From: a virus
DNA length: 59,547 bases
IMG/VR virus record: IMGVR_UViG_3300008110_000074
Span: 1 to 59,547 of that record
Reading direction: 5' to 3' (one strand)
Shown in pieces: positions 20,894 through 28,794 of this stretch. The translations under genes and the position numbers were made by a program. The notes beneath the pieces are model-generated. The model saw only the letters and a program-made list of their open reading frames with translations. It ran no database searches and was not told where the DNA came from. Numbering within the stretch: the stretch's first letter is position 1; each line of letters opens with the position of its first letter.

Positions 20894-21961
20894 TTACTTG
20901 CTAAGCTGGGCGTCTATGACTTCGGCCCATAAAGCTGAGAATTGTTTACGCCTGGCCTCAAGTCCTACAGAAGTTGAAGCTCGCATCTTGTTCAAAATGC
21001 TTTTGTTATTAAAAACAAAACTTAATGTTTTACGTATGGAACTGTCGCTGTGAAGAGCGTAGCTTACTCCCAGGTCTGTACTGCTCGACCCACATTCCAA
21101 AAGAAATCCATTAATGGAATTGCTGACTATTTCGTTCATTGGAGGAAAGTCGTAACAAACTACCGGTGTTCCCATAGTTAATGATTCTAAAACAACTGAA
21201 CCAAAGCTTTCTATCTGGCCTGGGTATACAGTTATATCGTGTTCTCCATATATAAGCGGGGTTTCAAACCAGCCAGTAGGATCATCTATAGCGATTATAG
21301 AACTGCCGTTTTCTTTGGCTACCGTTAAGGCTTTTAATTGATTTTTTGAAAGCTTTGCAACTTTATTGCTAAACAAAAAAGTTATTTTGATTCCTGGGTT
21401 ATCGTCCAGTACAGCTATTAAAGTTTCATACAGCTTTGTGACATCTACTCTTTTGATTTGAAAACCAGGACAAGCTACTAGCACCTTTAAAGGCTCAGAG
21501 TCGGTTCTGTCTATTTGAGAAAACGCCCAGTTGCAGTCCCAAGGAATATGCACAACGTTTTTAAGCCTCCAGTAGGACTGGAAGTATTTAGCCTGTTGAG
21601 CAGAAGGAGTTACTACAGTAGTGCCTTGTTTAAGAGAAGAAACTATATCCGCGTCTACGCTATCCCACGTTGCTACACAGGTTACTGGCGTTCCTCTTTT
21701 CTTTATGGCTTTTATTTCTTGTGCGTCTGAGTAACTAAAAAATATCAGCCTGTCTACAGAAGCGCTCCAGGTTTCAAAGCTTACTTGCTTTGAACTTTTG
21801 ACAAACTCGTCCCAGTAGTCATGCAGAGCTATTCTTGTTGTAGGCTCTAGCCTATTATATATAGTGACATCATAACCTAAATTTTCCAACACTTCAGCTG
21901 TTTTTAAAGCCGCGTAAGTGAAGTCATGCCTCGCGTAATTTAGCGATATGCCTACTTTCAT
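20894..21961 (-). CDS. GT-B fold glycosyltransferase (family 4-like)
   Basis: This 355-residue protein has the two-domain GT-B layout. The N-terminal Rossmann half begins MKVGISLNYARHDFTYAALKTAEVLENLGYDVTIYN. The C-terminal half has LKVLVACPGFQIKRVDVTKLYE, then ITVYPGQIESFGSVVLESLTMGTPVVCYDFPPMNEIV. The ESFGSVVLE-(A/T)MGTPVV motif is the donor-nucleotide signature of GT4-type enzymes, with its Glu. It is expected to transfer a sugar from a nucleotide-sugar in the cytoplasm. It is the last of three consecutive glycosyltransferase genes and has GAGG upstream of its ATG. The acceptor could be phage DNA, a virion protein or host surface glycan. Confidence 0.85.
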   Translation of the reverse strand: MKVGISLNYARHDFTYAALKTAEVLENLGYDVTIYNRLEPTTRIALHDYWDEFVKSSKQVSFETWSASVDRLIFFSYSDAQEIKAIKKRGTPVTCVATWDSVDADIVSSLKQGTTVVTPSAQQAKYFQSYWRLKNVVHIPWDCNWAFSQIDRTDSEPLKVLVACPGFQIKRVDVTKLYETLIAVLDDNPGIKITFLFSNKVAKLSKNQLKALTVAKENGSSIIAIDDPTGWFETPLIYGEHDITVYPGQIESFGSVVLESLTMGTPVVCYDFPPMNEIVSNSINGFLLECGSSSTDLGVSYALHSDSSIRKTLSFVFNNKSILNKMRASTSVGLEARRKQFSALWAEVIDAQLSK

Positions 21962-21975
21962 TTACGTGGCCTCTA

Positions 21976-22596
21976 TCAGTTGTGAACATACAGATATCCG
22001 TCTACTTTCGATATTTTACCTTTAACAGCCAAGAACAGTTTTTTTATAAAAAACCAGTCTGCTGCGAAAGAGTAGTCTGTCCAGTTTACCAGTTTTACTA
22101 CTTCAGTAGAAGCCATCCAGCAACCTACGTCTACTTTTCCTCTAGCCATTTCTGTATTAAGTGGCTGCCAAAGTTTATGACTGTGTATCATGTTGCATAT
22201 GCACATTTTGGTAGAGTCTTTTTGCATTTTATATAACATGTTTTCAAAATAATTAGGAGTATACCAACAGTCTCCATTAGTAGTACATAAGTGAGTACAG
22301 CCAAGACTGGCTAAATAGGAGAACCCAGGATAACGCATGTCGTGGCCAAATTTATTTTGTCTTTCTCTGGTTTCTATAAAAATAAATCTATCGTCTTTTC
22401 CTACTAAAACATTAACTGCCGCTTTTACTTCGGGAGTTGCGGGTCCGTCGTGAGATATGGCTATTTTAAAATTTTTCCACGTTTGAGCTTTTAAGCTAGC
22501 TAGCAAAGATTGAAGAGGTTCTATTTGATTGTATGTTACGACAACCATACCTACTAAAGGATTGTCGTTAATACTTTTAAGTTTCCAAAAACGCAT
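21976..22596 (-). CDS. GT2-type glycosyltransferase (short)
   Basis: This 206-residue GT-A fold enzyme shows the family 2 opening (PLVGMVVVTYNQIEPLQSLLASL), then FKIAISHDGPATPEVK and a nucleotide-binding region where LCTTNGDCWYTPNYFENML takes the place of the DxD motif (NGD). It is shorter than typical GT2 enzymes and ends SKVDGYLYVHN. The start follows GTAAGGGCTAAA. It lies between two other glycosyltransferases with gaps of 14 and 1 bp, so the three are probably translated together and act on one glycan. Confidence 0.8.
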   Translation of the reverse strand: MRFWKLKSINDNPLVGMVVVTYNQIEPLQSLLASLKAQTWKNFKIAISHDGPATPEVKAAVNVLVGKDDRFIFIETRERQNKFGHDMRYPGFSYLASLGCTHLCTTNGDCWYTPNYFENMLYKMQKDSTKMCICNMIHSHKLWQPLNTEMARGKVDVGCWMASTEVVKLVNWTDYSFAADWFFIKKLFLAVKGKISKVDGYLYVHN

Positions 22597-22597
22597 T

Positions 22598-23362
22598 TTA
22601 GCCCTTACTTTTTCGGTACCATCCTTGGTATTGCTTGCCTGTTTTTACAGCTCTGCTGACACTTCTGTAGTGCCATACAAAGCTGTAAGGGCAGTATCCT
22701 ACTTTTCTACCCATGCCTAGCCATCTACCTATGAGCTCATCTTCATTCCTCATCATTTTATTTTTTGGGTTAAAAACACAAGAAGAATCAAACGCTCCGG
22801 ACCACCAAGTATCTGTAAGTGCAGCCATGCAAAATCCGTTTATAAGCGTTTGAACAAAATCCTCGTCCTTTCTTTCCATAAGCTTTTCTTGCACTTGGTC
22901 TATGTAATCGTCTGAATCATCAAGATTATAATCAGGAATCAAGGTCGTTATCTGCTGTTTCTGACGATGCCCCGGAGCGTTTGTTGCGGGACCTACGAGG
23001 TCTGCGCGATTTTCTCTTAGAAGTTGAAATATCTTCATCGACCAGTTCTTCGGAAACTTCAAGTCGCTGTTCGCTGGTACCGCTATCGGTATTCTCAGTT
23101 CCTTTGCCTTCTGAAGTCCCCAGTTCCAGCTCCTGGTCAGGTTCTGGTCGTTCTGAGGAAACCTGTGTATTATCAACCGGTCCTGCGGTAGGCAACTCCA
23201 GATTGACGAATCCCACTCCGGACTCGCATCGTCTACTACCATCACAATGCTGTTTGGCGTATTCGCAAGAGCTGTCTTTGCAGATAACAGTGCATAATCC
23301 AGGTGATTGTAAGTCGGGATTATCACAGCTGCTTCCAGGTTGGCTGCAAGGCTGCTCGACAT
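22598..23362 (-). CDS. GT2-type glycosyltransferase, N-terminus overlapping the methyltransferase gene
   Basis: The protein has 254 residues from the ATG at 23362, which follows AGAGGTTGAAA; an ATG 21 codons upstream is possible but has no clear ribosome binding site. GT2 hallmarks are AAVIIPTYNHLDYALLSAK, then VVDDASPEW and PVANSDLKFPKNW (NSD as metal/donor motif). Further on come GFCMAALTDTWWSGAFD and RNEDELIGRWLGMGRKVGYCP, the acceptor-side ED motif. The first 431 bases overlap the end of the methyltransferase gene in another frame, and the conserved catalytic residues fall inside the overlap. This frame is therefore clearly under protein-level selection there. Confidence 0.85.
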   Translation of the reverse strand: MSSSLAANLEAAVIIPTYNHLDYALLSAKTALANTPNSIVMVVDDASPEWDSSIWSCLPQDRLIIHRFPQNDQNLTRSWNWGLQKAKELRIPIAVPANSDLKFPKNWSMKIFQLLRENRADLVGPATNAPGHRQKQQITTLIPDYNLDDSDDYIDQVQEKLMERKDEDFVQTLINGFCMAALTDTWWSGAFDSSCVFNPKNKMMRNEDELIGRWLGMGRKVGYCPYSFVWHYRSVSRAVKTGKQYQGWYRKSKG

Positions 23363-24053
23363 TTTCAACCTCTGTCTTGGGTTCTTCTTTAGGTACGACA
23401 AATTCTGGAACAGGTACGGAATCATTAGTGTCTAGCGTGCCCGTTTTAGTTATCTTAACCATTTGAACAGACAGACCAAACTCTGGATAGGCATCTACAG
23501 GTTCAAGTATTTCTACTTTCAAACCTGACCTCTTTACAAGTTCATTTATAACTAAGAAAGCGCAACCAGAGAAATGACTACTAGCGTAATAACCGTCTAC
23601 TAAAATTACAGAATCTTCTCCAGTCAGTTTTATAGCGTACTCTATATCTGACTGTACCGTAGCCAAAGACTTTCCTCCGTCTATAAAAATAACATCCATT
23701 TTTGGTAATTTTTTTACAGCTTCAGGCAATGTTTTTTTACTATCGCCTTTGAATAAGTTAATTGCTTTAACTTTAGCTTTACCTTTTAAATAATCCATGA
23801 CTTCAGAATAAGATGGAGCAAAAGGTCTACGGCAGCCTTCTACTTCGCTAACTTCATGGGTCATGTCTTCAAATAAATCAAAACCATAATACTCAATATT
23901 TTTTCTTCCATTAGCGTAGGCCCTGTTGGCCATTAGTTTTCCTTGGATGCCGTGGAAACAGCCTATTTCCATAATTTTAAAAGGCTTATGTTTCTGGCCT
24001 TTTACAGAAGTTTCATCCACGGCGGTCATAAGATGTTGATAACGCAAAGTCAT
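22932..24053 (-). CDS. Class I SAM-dependent methyltransferase-like protein with long disordered tail
   Basis: This 373-residue protein starts after AAAGGGGGTGCTTT. Residues about 25-200 form a Rossmann methyltransferase-like domain: IMEIGCFHGIQGKLM (SAM-binding glycine motif), YYGFDLFEDM, KTLPEAVKKLPKMDVIFIDGG, DSVILVDGYY. It resembles Methyltransfer_24-type enzymes of glycan clusters. From about residue 205 the chain becomes low complexity: a Pro/Glu linker, a Cys-rich patch (six or more Cys between residues 235 and 285), an acidic Glu/Ser/Thr stretch, then a basic RRPRRSRNKRSG patch. The last 431 bases overlap the downstream glycosyltransferase. The tail may be overprinted sequence of little function, or a partner-binding tail. 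Confidence 0.75.
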   Translation of the reverse strand: MTLRYQHLMTAVDETSVKGQKHKPFKIMEIGCFHGIQGKLMANRAYANGRKNIEYYGFDLFEDMTHEVSEVEGCRRPFAPSYSEVMDYLKGKAKVKAINLFKGDSKKTLPEAVKKLPKMDVIFIDGGKSLATVQSDIEYAIKLTGEDSVILVDGYYASSHFSGCAFLVINELVKRSGLKVEILEPVDAYPEFGLSVQMVKITKTGTLDTNDSVPVPEFVVPKEEPKTEVENVEQPCSQPGSSCDNPDLQSPGLCTVICKDSSCEYAKQHCDGSRRCESGVGFVNLELPTAGPVDNTQVSSERPEPDQELELGTSEGKGTENTDSGTSEQRLEVSEELVDEDISTSKRKSRRPRRSRNKRSGASSETADNDLDS

Positions 24054-24122
24054 AAAGCACCCCCTTTAGATAAAGCAATTTACTATTAAGTTTTTAACAA
24101 AGCAACCCTAGATATGCTTATA

Positions 24123-24157
24123 TAAGTAAAGCAAGCCGGTTAAGCTTGCTTTACTTA
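24123..24157 (-). terminator. Strong hairpin between the small-gene pair and the glycan cassette
   Basis: A perfect 14-bp inverted repeat (24123-24136 with 24144-24157, core AAGTAAAGCAAGC) has a CGGTTAA loop. It sits in the 132-bp gap after the 69-residue gene and before the methyltransferase start. A/T-rich flanks on both sides fit a terminator that could act in either direction, although the U-tract on the minus strand is short. Genes on both sides run leftward, so it probably ends the portal-region transcript. Confidence 0.6.
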
Positions 24158-24185
24158 ATTTAAAAATTTTACAGGCGTATCTTAT

Positions 24186-24395
24186 TTACATTTTATTTTC
24201 TATGAGCTTTTTATAGTGTTTTTCACAATACCAAACGTCCATAGTTTCTAAACAGTCCTGTCCTGTTTCACTCGAGGAATTAGCCGAAATACTTAAATGA
24301 TGCGTACCATTTTTATTGCACTTAGCAAAAGCGCATCTTTGCACAGCAACGCAAAAAGAGCCGCTATTGCCCGCAGCAGTTGATTTTGACGCCAT
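24186..24395 (-). CDS. Small cysteine-rich protein
   Basis: This 69-residue protein starts after CGAGGAAATACC. Its cysteine and histidine spacing suggests a compact zinc-binding fold: FCVAVQRCAFAKC, GTHHLS, DCLETMDVWYCEKHYKKL. The WYCEKHYK end resembles treble-clef-type zinc sites. It overlaps the preceding gene by 32 bases in another frame; both have credible ribosome binding sites. Function unknown. Confidence 0.6.
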   Translation of the reverse strand: MASKSTAAGNSGSFCVAVQRCAFAKCNKNGTHHLSISANSSSETGQDCLETMDVWYCEKHYKKLIENKM

Positions 24396-24576
24396 GGTAT
24401 TTCCTCGAGTCGTTAACTATAAGCAAAGAAGAATCACCATCAGCTTGAGTAATCTCCAGGCTTAAATCGACAGGAGTATTCCATTCTGTAGATTGTATAG
24501 CCTCGTTCAAATTTTTCAAAATATCTAAAACAGCTTCGCTATTCTCTGCTTTTATGTTTATAGATATTTCAATCAT
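24364..24576 (-). CDS. Small unknown protein (70 residues)
   Basis: The gene encodes a predicted alpha/beta protein: MIEISINIKAENSEAVLDILKNLNEAIQS, then VDLSLEITQADGDSSLLIVND. The strand-helix-strand pattern recalls small ferredoxin-like phage proteins. The start follows AAGAAAGATAAT, 20 bp after the portal-like gene. It overlaps the next gene by 32 bases. Not recognised. Confidence 0.6.
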   Translation of the reverse strand: MIEISINIKAENSEAVLDILKNLNEAIQSTEWNTPVDLSLEITQADGDSSLLIVNDSRKYHGVKINCCGQ

Positions 24577-24596
24577 ATTATCTTTCTTAGTTAAAT

Positions 24597-26510
24597 TTAT
24601 TGCCCGCCAAATTGCTGCTGCATTACCATCTGACCTCCAGCTGTTCTAGCCTGCTGCCGGATGTTTTCAATAGTTTGTTTAACCGCAGCGTGCAAAGTTG
24701 GATCTTGCCCTTTTAGCTTTGTCATTTCTGACTGTCTTTGAGATTCAGGGACGCTAAGAAGCTGAGAAGCTATAGCCTCGGCTTTAGCCTGCAGCTCTTG
24801 AGGTGTTATTTTTTGGCCTGGCTGCGTTGGCGTAGTCAGAGACATCTGCTGAGCCGCCGCGTCCATTGGCCCTGCTGGAGGTTGGTTTGGAGGAGTTGCT
24901 CCTCCAGGTGCCGGAGCTCCGCCGGTAGCTGGGGCTGCTCCGGGTGCGGGAGGAGCCTGCGGAGGTGGCGCGGCCATCTGATCCATGATAGAAGCAGTAT
25001 CCATTTCTTCTTGAAGTTTGGCCTGCTCTTCTTGTTTGAACCTCTGCTCTTCCAGAGTTTGTCTTGTTTCTTCCTTGAAATCCAAACCCATACCGCGAAG
25101 AGCTGTGGTCTGGCTGATTTGCTGAGCTTGCATTAGCTGCAGCTTTGCCATCACGTTGTTCATGTCGTCGGTCAAAGTAGGAGGCAATAGAGAAGCTCTG
25201 GCCGGTTCCCAGCCCATAGAGTCAGCTGTCCGCATGGTAACGAACGTCAAGAAGTCGTTCATGTAATGAGTTAAATAAGTCCAGCTAGACTGGAAAAGTC
25301 TAATAGCTGGAAGCATAGCTTGAAGACTTAGGGTGCCGTTGTACAGCTCTGCCGGCATGCCGAACCCGTTCAACAAAGTAGTTATGCCTTGTTGCATTAA
25401 TTCTGTAGGTGCGAGCTTGCTGGCTTCTCCGCCTAGCATTTGATACTGGATAGGATGGCTCAAGAAATGCCAAGCTGCTGGGTCTCTGCGCCTTTTACGT
25501 AGCATACTTTGTACTTGAGACGAGAACCCGCCCAAGTCCATGTTCATCAAAGGGTCTCCAGCTTCTGGGTTACTGGAACTGCTGGGAGCTGGGGTTAAAA
25601 CCCTAAAAGGCACAACGTAGTCCAAGGCTATGGCTTCGTTATATCTGTGAAGAACTTGGCAGTACCAAGCCTGACGGAAATTAACCAGAGTTCTAGATAT
25701 GCCCCATCCTCTAGACCTTACACCTGCAAGAGTTGGCTCGTGCATGTGGAAAACAACGTCTTTATCAAAAAGCAAGTAGCCGTTTGACTGTATGGCTTCG
25801 ACAACTTCCCAAGGAACTGTAGGCAGTACTTGCGGATCGCCTCTTCTAACTTGCAGTCTGTAGTCTTCAGGTATTCTCCAGATATATTCTCTGAAGTCAT
25901 TTATCATGTCATACCGTATTTCCATTTCATACGGAGACCAGCGTTTGATTGTTATTTGTTTTTCGTCAGTAAGACGTCTGTCTACCCTGTGCCATTTACC
26001 GGAATATCCGCATTTAGGATTGGGGCATTTAGCGACAAAATCAGGCATCTGCCATTTAAAAGAAAAAACAGGGTTTTTCATCATCTCTGTTAGAGGGACG
26101 TCAAAATAACATTTTGGGCAACTTAGATAACGTCTAAAAGGCAAAACTAAACTTGTAAAGCTATTTCCGTAGCACAAAAAGTCTAAAGCAACAGAGTGTA
26201 GAACTTGCTTTACTTTTAAAACGTTATTTAAAAATATCTCGTACTTCTGTCTTTCGTCGTCTCCTAACTTTTCTCCATCTTGAGATTCAACTTTTATGTC
26301 AGTAATGAAATAAGAAACTATGCGCCTGGCTGCTTCTCTGATCATTGAGTTTACGTGAAAAGTAAACTCACAAAACCTAAGGGCATCGCGGATATTTTCC
26401 GGCATCACCGTGGACGCGTAGTCCATGAACGGATCTGGAAAAGGCTCTTCGCCCCTGTTCAGGTTCCAGTTCTTGCCTATAGAACTTTCAAAAAGGTCGC
26501 CGGATGGCAT
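24597..26510 (-). CDS. Putative portal protein
   Basis: This 637-residue protein shows features of large phage portals. A helical N-terminal part (RDALRFCEFTFHVNSMIREAARRIVSYFITDI) is followed by a mixed core with WQMPDFVAKCPNPKCGYSG and RWSPYEMEIRYDMINDFREYIWRIPEDY. It continues with a clip/stem-like helical region (LVNFRQAWYCQVLHRYNEAIALDYVVPFRVLTP, then TLSLQAMLPAIRLFQSSWTYLTHYMNDF). Two CxxC-type pairs near residues 131 and 163 look like a zinc-binding insert, unusual for a portal. Residues about 505-570 are Pro/Ala/Gly-rich and the C-terminus is Gln-rich. The portal would form the dodecameric DNA channel at the capsid vertex. No terminase or protease is next to it, so the call rests on sequence feel rather than context. 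Confidence 0.6.
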   Translation of the reverse strand: MPSGDLFESSIGKNWNLNRGEEPFPDPFMDYASTVMPENIRDALRFCEFTFHVNSMIREAARRIVSYFITDIKVESQDGEKLGDDERQKYEIFLNNVLKVKQVLHSVALDFLCYGNSFTSLVLPFRRYLSCPKCYFDVPLTEMMKNPVFSFKWQMPDFVAKCPNPKCGYSGKWHRVDRRLTDEKQITIKRWSPYEMEIRYDMINDFREYIWRIPEDYRLQVRRGDPQVLPTVPWEVVEAIQSNGYLLFDKDVVFHMHEPTLAGVRSRGWGISRTLVNFRQAWYCQVLHRYNEAIALDYVVPFRVLTPAPSSSSNPEAGDPLMNMDLGGFSSQVQSMLRKRRRDPAAWHFLSHPIQYQMLGGEASKLAPTELMQQGITTLLNGFGMPAELYNGTLSLQAMLPAIRLFQSSWTYLTHYMNDFLTFVTMRTADSMGWEPARASLLPPTLTDDMNNVMAKLQLMQAQQISQTTALRGMGLDFKEETRQTLEEQRFKQEEQAKLQEEMDTASIMDQMAAPPPQAPPAPGAAPATGGAPAPGGATPPNQPPAGPMDAAAQQMSLTTPTQPGQKITPQELQAKAEAIASQLLSVPESQRQSEMTKLKGQDPTLHAAVKQTIENIRQQARTAGGQMVMQQQFGGQ

Positions 26511-26514
26511 TTTT

Positions 26515-26694
26515 CTAGTCTCGTTTTAAAAGCTTAGATGAAACAGCGTCGGATAAAGACTTGGTCACATGAGTCTCCAAATCAGAGAACTCCGCCGAAG
26601 CCTCCTTCAACGCTTTCGTAGTCTGGCTCTCCCGAGTCGACTCCGGAAAATTCTGGGGAGTTATCCCCTTCGCTATCACCGCTCTCTTTTCCAT
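26515..26694 (-). CDS. Possible small overlapping gene (59 residues)
   Basis: This frame starts at ATG 26694 behind ACAGGGGAAC. It overlaps the last 113 bases of the preceding gene and fills the 70-bp space before the portal-like gene. Its product is charged and helical (TKALKEASAEFSDLETHVTKSLSDAVSSKLLKRD). The part outside the overlap looks coding, but the reading could be chance. Confidence 0.35.
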   Translation of the reverse strand: MEKRAVIAKGITPQNFPESTRESQTTKALKEASAEFSDLETHVTKSLSDAVSSKLLKRD

Positions 26695-27382
26695 TTTCAA
26701 GTTCCCCTGTGGCTATGTCGACTATACCAAGCTCCTTGGCCATTTCAGAAGTAAGATTTTTAGAGCTTCCGACGGGAACTACGCAAATTTCAAAAGGATC
26801 GCATTCAAACTTTATAGGAAAATTTTTAACAGAAGGATCTAGTAAGAATAAGCTTTTAGTACCCTGCACGTAAACACCTACTGGTTTTCTTTCTTCATTA
26901 GGACGCATGTTACAATAAGGATAAAACTCAGCGGATCCTCCAAAACGTTTGTCAGTTACAAATATTAAATAATTGCTAACAACTTTAACTTCATGGTATT
27001 TAAAAGATATAGAGCCGCAGCCTGGCATATCAAAATAAACTTTTGTTTGAGGTGACGTTACAGCTGCTTTGGGCAAAACGGCTGCGGGATGCGCGTGATT
27101 AATTTCATTGATGTTAGGTATAGCCCTTCCTACTTTAATAACGTCTCTGGGTAAATCTTCTGAAGAAGCTAGTTTGAACAAGTTACTAGCAATCTCTTCC
27201 CTGTTAACCACGTTGTTCCCCTTTTTGTCAGGTCCTGAAGTCTTACCGCTTAATCTATCAAGGCTGATAGTAAACGACTCGCCCAAATGCGCCCTGTCAG
27301 GGTCAACAACTATCTCAGTGATTTGTTTGTTGTGAAAAATAGTAGACTGAGATTTGCCCGATACTGCGGAGTCAACGCTCAT
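26582..27382 (-). CDS. Unknown 266-residue protein upstream of the portal-like gene
   Basis: The gene starts after AAAGGAAAGCC. The central part is beta-rich (VYFDMPGCGSISFKYHEVKVVSNYLIFVTD and GVYVQGTKSLFLLDPSV), and the C-terminus is acidic and Gly/Ser-rich (GKESGDSEGDNSPEFSGVDSGEPDYES). No motif was recognised. The position just upstream of the portal-like gene and after a terminator suggests it opens the transcript; a head or neck accessory protein is possible but unproven. Confidence 0.65.
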   Translation of the reverse strand: MSVDSAVSGKSQSTIFHNKQITEIVVDPDRAHLGESFTISLDRLSGKTSGPDKKGNNVVNREEIASNLFKLASSEDLPRDVIKVGRAIPNINEINHAHPAAVLPKAAVTSPQTKVYFDMPGCGSISFKYHEVKVVSNYLIFVTDKRFGGSAEFYPYCNMRPNEERKPVGVYVQGTKSLFLLDPSVKNFPIKFECDPFEICVVPVGSSKNLTSEMAKELGIVDIATGELENGKESGDSEGDNSPEFSGVDSGEPDYESVEGGFGGVL

Positions 27383-27417
27383 GGCTTTCCTTTCATGTAA
27401 ATCTGTCTTATGAAAAT

Positions 27418-27446
27418 ACTATATCCAATCTTATCTTATTAACCAG
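27418..27446 (-). promoter_or_regulatory. Weak promoter candidate behind the terminator
   Basis: Immediately downstream of the terminator at 27463-27500, on the minus strand, lies an A/T-rich stretch with TATAGT as a possible -10 box (27418-27423). The -35 side is poor (CTGGTT at about 17 bp). Position between a terminator and the 266-residue gene is the main argument. Confidence 0.25.
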
Positions 27447-27462
27447 ACCTTTACCCAATAGC

Positions 27463-27500
27463 TAAAAAAAACCCGGCCTGACTCTAACGAGTCAAGCCGG
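27463..27500 (-). terminator. Rho-independent terminator after the G+C-rich gene
   Basis: On the minus strand this reads CCGGCTTGACTC, a GTTA loop, GAGTCAGGCCGG (27473-27500, 12 bp with one G-U pair) and then a run of seven or more T. It is a textbook intrinsic terminator 15 bp after the stop of the 302-residue gene. Confidence 0.85.
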
Positions 27501-27514
27501 ATCAGGCATCAGGT

Positions 27515-28423
27515 TCATAAGTTGGCCTTAGCCCACTCGAACCTCAAATGCCTTGCTAGGTCGGTGGGGTTAGACACCCCATCTCGAAGGGTGGTGTTGT
27601 TGACAGCCACTATCTGCGGCTGTCTGTTGAAGGGCACAAACTCGAACATGTCGAGCACAGCGCCTCCAGCCTGGATAGGCCTCCGGAGGTGGCGAGGAGC
27701 TATCCGAATATCGAACAGCTGCACGTCGTCCTCAGAAATCATGGAGTGAGCCTCCATGGTCTCCTCGAAGATTCTCTTTAGAGTTTCTGGTGGGAGAGCC
27801 ATGAACTCTTCCTTGCTCCTAGTCTTCCTAGGAACAAGTTCAGCCACAACCGTGCCTGGCTCCGTGGCCACCCCGGGCTGTACCCATTCCAAGACTTTGG
27901 CTTCGGGAGGAAGCTCTAGCACGTCTTGGTTCTCAAATTCAATAAAGATGTTTCCATCTTTAACGATTTGAGAAATTTTCCCGCCGGTTGATACGGTGCC
28001 AGGGTGAGGCGGGCCGCGCCAACCAGGGGAAGTTGAAGCCATGGCTGTTTCAATAAGCCATGGCTGTGGGAGCGGGTTAGCCCACTCAAATTGCTTCCCG
28101 AAGGAAGCAAGAAGAATAGGTCCTCTAATCTCAGGTGCCATTTTTGGTGGCCTCTGAGAGTACAGGTATCGGAACATGACGCCCGCCACGTCTTGTTCCT
28201 CTGAGGAAAACCTACAGTTTATAGCTGTAGGGTCCTCGGCCCGCTCGTTGTAGAGAGTCAGCCCCCTGTGGTCAAAGCAGTATCGGTGTACTGCTAGGAC
28301 ATGCCCATCTGGGCGAGGTCCGCCCTGCCACATGGTCATGAACCTGCCGGTTCCTACCGGCTGGAGGCCTCCCTTGAAAGGGGCTTTTGGGTGACAGGAG
28401 TAAAACACAGAAACCTTCTTCAT
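27515..28423 (-). CDS. Unknown G+C-rich gene (302 residues)
   Basis: The start is taken at MKKVSVFYSCHPKAPFKGG, with GGAG upstream; the frame is open 16 codons further, but without a ribosome binding site. The product has many Pro, Arg and Trp (GRFMTMWQGGPRPDGHVLAVHRYCFDHRG, then FEWANPLPQPWLIETAMA), a middle KOW/hydrophilic beta segment (GKISQIVKDGNIFIEFENQDVLELPPEAKVLEW), and an end reading RHLRFEWAKANL. Codon use is clearly richer in G and C than all neighbours, and the gene has its own terminator, so recent acquisition is likely. No function recognised. Confidence 0.65.
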   Translation of the reverse strand: MKKVSVFYSCHPKAPFKGGLQPVGTGRFMTMWQGGPRPDGHVLAVHRYCFDHRGLTLYNERAEDPTAINCRFSSEEQDVAGVMFRYLYSQRPPKMAPEIRGPILLASFGKQFEWANPLPQPWLIETAMASTSPGWRGPPHPGTVSTGGKISQIVKDGNIFIEFENQDVLELPPEAKVLEWVQPGVATEPGTVVAELVPRKTRSKEEFMALPPETLKRIFEETMEAHSMISEDDVQLFDIRIAPRHLRRPIQAGGAVLDMFEFVPFNRQPQIVAVNNTTLRDGVSNPTDLARHLRFEWAKANL

Positions 28424-28500
28424 CGCTAGACTCCATTCCAGAATCACCGCTGACCAATAGATGCGGTGCATATGATTATGACGTTTTCCTTAACTGTTAT

Positions 28501-28794
28501 TTAACTGTTCAAGTATTCGCCATCATTAACAAAAGACTCTTCTTGATTAAACAAAGGAAAGCGTGACGAGCCGTCTAAAGAAATAAGATACTTAGCCGGA
28601 CCTTTAGTTATGTTCCACTTCTCGCCGTAAAACACGCCTCCATACATTCTTTTGTTAGCCTCAAGTAAACGAGTCAAAGACTCAGCTGCCAGCTGCGCTG
28701 AGTCAAACTCTGTAATGCTAGGAGGTTCTCCTTCGTTTACAGCTAACACATAGAATTTAAAGTTGTCTGGATAGTCGCTGCTTGTGTTACTCAT
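28501..28794 (-). CDS. Unknown 97-residue protein
   Basis: This small soluble protein begins MSNTSSDYPDNFKFYVLAVNEGEPPSI, followed by a helix (AQLAAESLTRLLEANKRMYGG) and an end with KYLISLDGSSRFPLFNQEESF. GAGG precedes the start, which overlaps the upstream gene by 8 bases. It is the last gene of a chain of small co-directional genes. Not recognised. Confidence 0.6.
   Translation of the reverse strand: MSNTSSDYPDNFKFYVLAVNEGEPPSITEFDSAQLAAESLTRLLEANKRMYGGVFYGEKWNITKGPAKYLISLDGSSRFPLFNQEESFVNDGEYLNS

Noticed and set aside
22981-23466. Plus-strand frame of 161 codons opposite the methyltransferase/glycosyltransferase overlap
   Set aside because: Ser-rich, no ribosome binding site, and no motif; the two minus-strand frames explain the region.
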